Of a stretch of DNA of 64,000 nt, positions 60,337-64,000 are shown piece by piece; position 1 is the stretch's first letter, and every line of letters starts with the position of its first letter. The notes under the pieces are model-generated. The model made no database searches. It saw only the letters and a list, made by a program, of their open reading frames with translations, and was not told the origin of the DNA. Made by a program: the position numbers and the translations under genes. Source of the DNA: Chitinivorax sp. B (GTDB lineage: Bacteria > Pseudomonadota > Gammaproteobacteria > Burkholderiales > SCOH01); the NCBI RefSeq assembly GCF_005503445.1, contig NZ_SCOH01000004.1, forward strand, positions 62,001 through 126,000, in the 5' to 3' direction.

Positions 60337-61936
60337 TCTCGAAAAACAAAAACTGGGCAAGACTCTTTGGGCCATTGCCGACCAATTGCGCGGCGCGATG
60401 AATGCGGACGACTTCCGCGATTACATGCTGGCGTTCTTGTTCCTGCGCTACCTGTCGGACAACTACGAGGCCGCCGCACAAAAGGAACTGGGGGCGGACT
60501 ATCCCAAATTGGCTGACGATGACCGCCGCGCGCCGCTGGCAGACTGGTATGAACACAACGCCGATGACGCCGCCGAGTTCGAAAAGCAGATGCGCCGCAA
60601 GGTGCACTATGTGATCCGCCCGGAATACCTATGGACCAGTATTGCGGAACAAGCGCGCACTCAGGACAACGAGCTGCTGCACACCCTGCAAAACGGCTTC
60701 ACCTACATCGAGAATGAATCCTTCGCCAGTACCTTTCGCGGCTTGTTCTCGGAGATCAATCTGGCTTCGGACAAGCTCGGCAAGACCTACCCCGAGCGCA
60801 ATGCCCGGTTGTGCAAGATCATTGCCGAGATTGCCAAGGGCCTGACGCAGTTTTCCACCGACAGCGACACCTTGGGTGATGCCTATGAATACCTGATCGG
60901 CGAGTTTGCGGCAGGCTCCGGCAAGAAGGCCGGCGAGTTCTACACGCCGCAGCCGATTTCCAGCATCCTCTCGGCCATCGTCACGCTGGACGGGCAGGAG
61001 CCGGCCACCGGCCAGCGCAAGCACATGGACAGCGTATTGGACTTCGCCTGTGGCTCAGGGTCACTGCTGCTGAACGTGCGCCACCGCATGGGGCCGAACG
61101 GTATTGGCAAGATCCACGGCCAGGAAAAGAACATCACCACCTACAACCTGGCGCGCATGAACATGCTGCTGCACGGAGTCAAGGATTCAGAGTTCGAGAT
61201 TTTCCACGGCGACACGCTGCTCAACGAATGGGACATGCTGCGGGAAACCAACCCGGCCAAGATGCCGAAGTTCGATGCGGTAGTGGCCAATCCGCCCTTC
61301 AGCTATCGCTGGGAACCGACCGATGCGCTGGGCGAGGATGTGCGCTTCAAGAATTACGGCCTGGCGCCCAAGTCCGCCGCTGACTTCTCCTTCCTGCTGC
61401 ATGGCTTCCACTTCTTGAAGCAAGATGGGGTGATGGCCATCATCCTGCCCCATGGCGTACTGTTCCGTGGCGGGGCCGAGGCACGCATCCGCACCAAGCT
61501 GCTCAAGGATGGCCACATCGACACGGTGATTGGCCTGCCGGCCAACCTGTTCTTCTCCACCGGCATTCCGGTGTGCATCCTGGTACTGAAGAAGTGCAAG
61601 AAACCCGATGACGTGCTGTTCATCAACGCCGCCGAGCACTTCGAAAAGGGCAAGCGGCAGAACCGGCTAATGCCGGAGCACATTGACAAGATCATCGACA
61701 CCTACCAGTTCCGCAACGAGGAGCAGCGCTATTCGCGTCGGGTGGGCATGGATGAGATCGAGCAGAACGATTTCAACCTGAATATTTCACGCTACGTGAG
61801 CACGGCAGAGGCTGAAGAAGAGGTTGATTTACAGGCCGTTCATGCAGAGCTGGTTGCGCTTGATGAAAGGATTAAGACTGCAACGAAGCGGCATAATGCC
61901 TTTCTGAAAGAACTGGGCCTGCCTTTGCTGCCTTGA
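60329..61936 (+). CDS. hsdM: Type I restriction enzyme, M subunit (N6-adenine methyltransferase)
   Basis: 535 residues from the ATG at 60329 (AAGGA nine bases upstream), overlapping yhcG by 8 bp; the open frame extends further upstream but is not family-like. N-terminal helical HsdM domain (LWAIADQLRGAMNADDFRDYMLAFLFLRYLSD), then EFYTPQPISSIL, SAM-binding VLDFACGSGSLLLNV, and catalytic NPPF (about 317-320) of N6-adenine methylases. C-terminal helical tail. Being the fifth gene, after hsdR and hsdS, is an uncommon order. Confidence 0.96.
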   Translation: MTDLEKQKLGKTLWAIADQLRGAMNADDFRDYMLAFLFLRYLSDNYEAAAQKELGADYPKLADDDRRAPLADWYEHNADDAAEFEKQMRRKVHYVIRPEYLWTSIAEQARTQDNELLHTLQNGFTYIENESFASTFRGLFSEINLASDKLGKTYPERNARLCKIIAEIAKGLTQFSTDSDTLGDAYEYLIGEFAAGSGKKAGEFYTPQPISSILSAIVTLDGQEPATGQRKHMDSVLDFACGSGSLLLNVRHRMGPNGIGKIHGQEKNITTYNLARMNMLLHGVKDSEFEIFHGDTLLNEWDMLRETNPAKMPKFDAVVANPPFSYRWEPTDALGEDVRFKNYGLAPKSAADFSFLLHGFHFLKQDGVMAIILPHGVLFRGGAEARIRTKLLKDGHIDTVIGLPANLFFSTGIPVCILVLKKCKKPDDVLFINAAEHFEKGKRQNRLMPEHIDKIIDTYQFRNEEQRYSRRVGMDEIEQNDFNLNISRYVSTAEAEEEVDLQAVHAELVALDERIKTATKRHNAFLKELGLPLLP

Positions 61937-61999
61937 TAGCACGATGCTGACTGATAGTAGTTAAGCGCAGCAGTTTCGCTACCCAATTTACGCCTGACC

Positions 62000-62908
62000 A
62001 TGAGTGACCTACGCCTTTTCCAATTGAAAACCAACCAAGCCACCGAACTGCCCGGCACCGCTTCCGACCTGGAAAAGCCACTGCAAACGCTGATCGAGCG
62101 CAATCTGGAAACGCTGCTGGGCATCCGCTTTGTGGCATCGGAGTACACCACGGGTAAAACCCATGGCGGGCGGATTGATACGCTGGGTTTGGATGAAAAC
62201 CACTGCCCGGTGATCATCGAATACAAGCGCTCGCAGTCGGAAAATGTCATCAATCAGGGGCTGTTTTACCTGGATTGGCTGATGGACCACAAGGCCGAAT
62301 TCAAACTGTTGGTGCTGGAGCGTTTTGGTAAAGAAACAGCCAATCTCATTGACTGGAACGGCCCGCGCCTGATCTGCATTGCAGCCAATTTCACCAAATA
62401 CGATGCCCATGCGGTACAGCAGATCAACCGCCAGATCGAGCTGGTACGGTATCGGTTGTTTGGCGATGATCTGTTGTTGCTGGAGGCAGCTAATACGCCC
62501 AACACACAGCCCAATAATCCGCCATCAAAACAGCCTACGAATGGCACTAAAACACACACTACGGACAAAAGCGTGGCAAAAACTCATGCTGAGTTGAGCC
62601 CAAGCATGTTGACCCTAATGGATACCGTTGAGGCTTACATTTTCTCGCTGGGTGATGATGTGCAGCGTAAGGAACTCAAGCTTTACTACGCTTACCGCCG
62701 CCTCAGAAACTTTGCCACCATTGCGCTGCAGAAAGGGCAACTGCTGATCTACCTGCATCTGAACCCTGAAGAAGTCGAGCTGCCATCCAACGGACGAAGT
62801 GTAAAAGGGGTGGGACATTGGGGAACCGGTGATGTCGAGCTGCGGGTAACGAATAGCACAGAGCTCGACTTGGCCAAGCCACTTATTCTCAAGGCCTATG
62901 AATGTTGA
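62000..62908 (+). CDS. DUF5655 protein with NucS-like PD-(D/E)xK domain
   Basis: 302 residues. N-terminal nuclease-like domain: LEKPLQTLIERNLETLLGIRFVASEY, GGRIDTLGLDENHCPVIIEYKRS (D, E and K of a PD-(D/E)xK core, about 60-80). A linker of Asn/Thr/Pro (about 165-200) leads to a C-terminal DUF5655 domain (VEAYIFSLGDDVQRKELKLYYAYRRLRNFATIALQ). Such proteins accompany type I R-M systems and are suspected DNA-end or methylation-related factors. It lies 63 bp after hsdM on the same strand, so it probably belongs to the island. Confidence 0.85.
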   Translation: MSDLRLFQLKTNQATELPGTASDLEKPLQTLIERNLETLLGIRFVASEYTTGKTHGGRIDTLGLDENHCPVIIEYKRSQSENVINQGLFYLDWLMDHKAEFKLLVLERFGKETANLIDWNGPRLICIAANFTKYDAHAVQQINRQIELVRYRLFGDDLLLLEAANTPNTQPNNPPSKQPTNGTKTHTTDKSVAKTHAELSPSMLTLMDTVEAYIFSLGDDVQRKELKLYYAYRRLRNFATIALQKGQLLIYLHLNPEEVELPSNGRSVKGVGHWGTGDVELRVTNSTELDLAKPLILKAYEC

Positions 62909-62974
62909 CGAGATGTCAGCCATTGCTGGTAGAGACTGGATAGACACAGATAAATAAGTTGGTTTGTCCGACGT

Positions 62975-63502
62975 ATGGCCATGAATTCTGTTGATCATTT
63001 GACCTGCCCAATCCATCAGCAGTCTTTAAAAACAGGTCTGGCACTGATCCGGTACGGCTTGATCCGGTTCAGCGAGGCATACCGTACTGCGCGAGATGAG
63101 CAGTTCCAAAATTCCTGTTTTTACACAATGGGTGGCTGTGGATTAGGTACACGACTGGTTCAACAGGTGCAGTACTGTGACCAGTGCCGCAATGCGCATT
63201 TGATGTGGTGTCAAACCTATACAAGTAGTGAAGGACTACCACCTGCCCGTACCGCCATGCTCGGCATATTGCAACACGGCATGGGCATGCAACCAGAAAT
63301 TACCATTACGCCCCCCGATCTCCCTATATTACTAGCCAATGGTCAGCTAGTTGAAGCGGCCAAGCGCATTAGAGAAGCAAACCCTCATGTGGATTTTGGC
63401 ACGATTCTTATTCATCTCAATTTCCTGAACCGCCACACGGAATTGGATGAATTGATGGCACAGGTTGAGTCCGGCGTTTTAGTGACACTTAGCGATTCAT
63501 AG
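62975..63502 (+). CDS. Hypothetical protein with Cys/His pairs
   Basis: 175 residues, no family recognised, no signal peptide. Cys/His-bearing segments CPIH (11-14), CGLG and CDQCRNAHLMWC suggest a metal site. The C-terminal half (LPILLANGQLVEAAKRIREANPHVDFGTILIHLNFLN) looks like a helical ribosomal-L7/L12-C-terminal-like or UBA-like segment, as seen in small proteins annotated only as hypothetical. Two adjacent ATGs (62975 and 62981) and no strong Shine-Dalgarno. 66 bp after the DUF5655 gene; whether it belongs to the island is unclear. Confidence 0.6.
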   Translation: MAMNSVDHLTCPIHQQSLKTGLALIRYGLIRFSEAYRTARDEQFQNSCFYTMGGCGLGTRLVQQVQYCDQCRNAHLMWCQTYTSSEGLPPARTAMLGILQHGMGMQPEITITPPDLPILLANGQLVEAAKRIREANPHVDFGTILIHLNFLNRHTELDELMAQVESGVLVTLSDS

Positions 63503-63975
63503 CGCAAGTGCAACCCCGTCAATCCACCCTACCCTACCGCCACGCAGAACATTGATCACTAAAATAACATTACTTCCTTGACAATTCCGTACGTGCTACT
63601 ACGATCAAGCAATACGGCTTGCGGTGGCTGGCTGCGCGCATTGATGTTCCTGTATTAAAAGGATGAAATGCTGTGGTGGTTGTTTGGCCAGTCACACGGA
63701 TAACAATATTCTTTACCGCCGTTTTCTGTATCTACATCCGTACCCAGCGCGCAAAAAATCCCAAATTGGGCCAGCAGAGCCCTTGTTGCGCTCGTTTTTC
63801 AGGCAGGGAGATGCATGACAACTAGACCGGTTTAGCGCCGCCAGCAAAACCCAGCAAAGTGGTTTGGGTTAGGTGTGCAAACAGGGCCGCATGAAGGGGT
63901 GGCCAGTTTGCGAACACCGCCAGCTGGGTTTTGTTAGCGGTGCTTAAAACTGTGCATCAATAGAGGAGATAACAC
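63503..63975. other. Non-coding region containing a large folded leader
   Basis: 473 bp with no convincing gene. The first 330 bp show nothing definite. The last 140 bp hold the long inverted-repeat structure (63836-63942) and a Shine-Dalgarno GAGGAG (63963-63968) for the gene starting at 63976. Confidence 0.55.
63836..63942 (+). ncRNA. Candidate structured 5' leader RNA
   Basis: Nested inverted repeats: an outer stem of about 20 bp (63836-63855 with 63923-63942; core CAAAACCCAGC/GCTGGGTTTTG perfect, the rest with G-U pairs and one mismatch), an inner stem GGTGTGCAAAC/GTTTGC-ga-ACACC (63872-63882 with 63906-63918) and a terminal GGCC/GGCC pair. A 16-nt purine-rich strand lies opposite four bases in the internal loop. 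It ends 33 nt before an ATG. I do not recognise a known riboswitch class. It could also be a small mobile repeat. Confidence 0.4.
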
Positions 63976-64000
63976 ATGAAGTTAAGGAGCTTAGCTGCAG
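63976..64000 (+). CDS. Start of a gene running off the right edge
   Basis: ATG at 63976 with GAGGAG seven bases upstream. Only eight codons are visible (MKLRSLAA); the basic-then-hydrophobic start would suit a signal peptide. Nothing more can be said about function. Confidence 0.5.

Noticed and set aside
63868-63942. GTTAGGT and GTTAGCG words suggesting an integron attC site
   Set aside because: No matching RYYYAAC partner at proper spacing and no cassette array or integrase nearby.

Overview
The window carries the chromosome-origin neighbourhood of a betaproteobacterium, plus two blocks of accessory DNA. The housekeeping set is mnmG-rsmG-parA-parB-atpIBEFHAGDC-glmU-glmS on the minus strand, mnmE-yidC-yidD-rnpA-rpmH on the minus strand, and dnaA-dnaN-gyrB on the plus strand with no recF between dnaN and gyrB. 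Gene order and protein character suggest a Neisseriales-like betaproteobacterium of moderate GC. I cannot name the genus. Transcription diverges at the rpmH/dnaA gap (47954-48501), which holds a perfect DnaA box and is the likely oriC side.

Layout. 1-2841: 5' part of a very large hybrid histidine kinase that runs off the left edge. 2842-3696: non-coding stretch with a plus-strand terminator-like hairpin. 3697-18335 (minus): glmS, glmU, the complete F1Fo ATP synthase operon with a good promoter, parB, parA, rsmG, mnmG. 18579-44168: about 25.6 kb of accessory genes lying between mnmG and mnmE, which are adjacent in many proteobacteria. This block holds an AmmeMemoRadiSam operon, a GAF plus degenerate GGDEF protein, mgtE behind a structured leader, a LacI-type regulator with a beta-glucoside uptake/hydrolysis cluster (binding protein, two permeases, GH1 beta-glucosidase, the wreck of an ABC ATPase gene, LamB-type porin), a histidine phosphatase, creA, a YcaQ-type DNA glycosylase, an extended SDR, a PsiD/phosphatidylserine-decarboxylase-like enzyme, a possible Cys-His deamidase-like protein, a PAS-GGDEF-EAL protein and a small secreted protein. 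44169-53677: mnmE to gyrB. 53933-62908: a GC-richer type I restriction-modification island (hsdR-hsdS-anticodon-nuclease-like-yhcG/DUF1016-hsdM-DUF5655). 62975-64000: an orphan Cys-containing protein, a strongly folded leader and the first codons of another gene.

How the genes work together. The minus-strand core serves energy (ATP synthase), cell-wall precursor supply (GlmS makes glucosamine-6-P, GlmU makes UDP-GlcNAc), chromosome partition (ParAB) and tRNA/rRNA modification (MnmE/MnmG, RsmG). The sugar cluster appears to be controlled by the LacI-type regulator through two near-identical pseudo-palindromes (25332-25345 and 31270-31283). Its importer has no intact ATPase gene here and so would need one from elsewhere. 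The R-M island resembles the prr arrangement, in which a tRNA-cleaving toxin is kept silent by the restriction complex: the 381-residue protein next to hsdS has an ABC-type ATPase head and an R-x3-E...H triad spaced as I recall it in PrrC.

The best candidates for something new are the anticodon-nuclease/DUF1016/DUF5655 island, the roughly 107-nt folded leader at 63836-63942, the PsiD-like enzyme with its Cys-His neighbour, the perfect 15-bp inverted repeat inside rnpA, and the uncharacterised AmmeMemoRadiSam operon. Everything here is read by eye; no database search was run.
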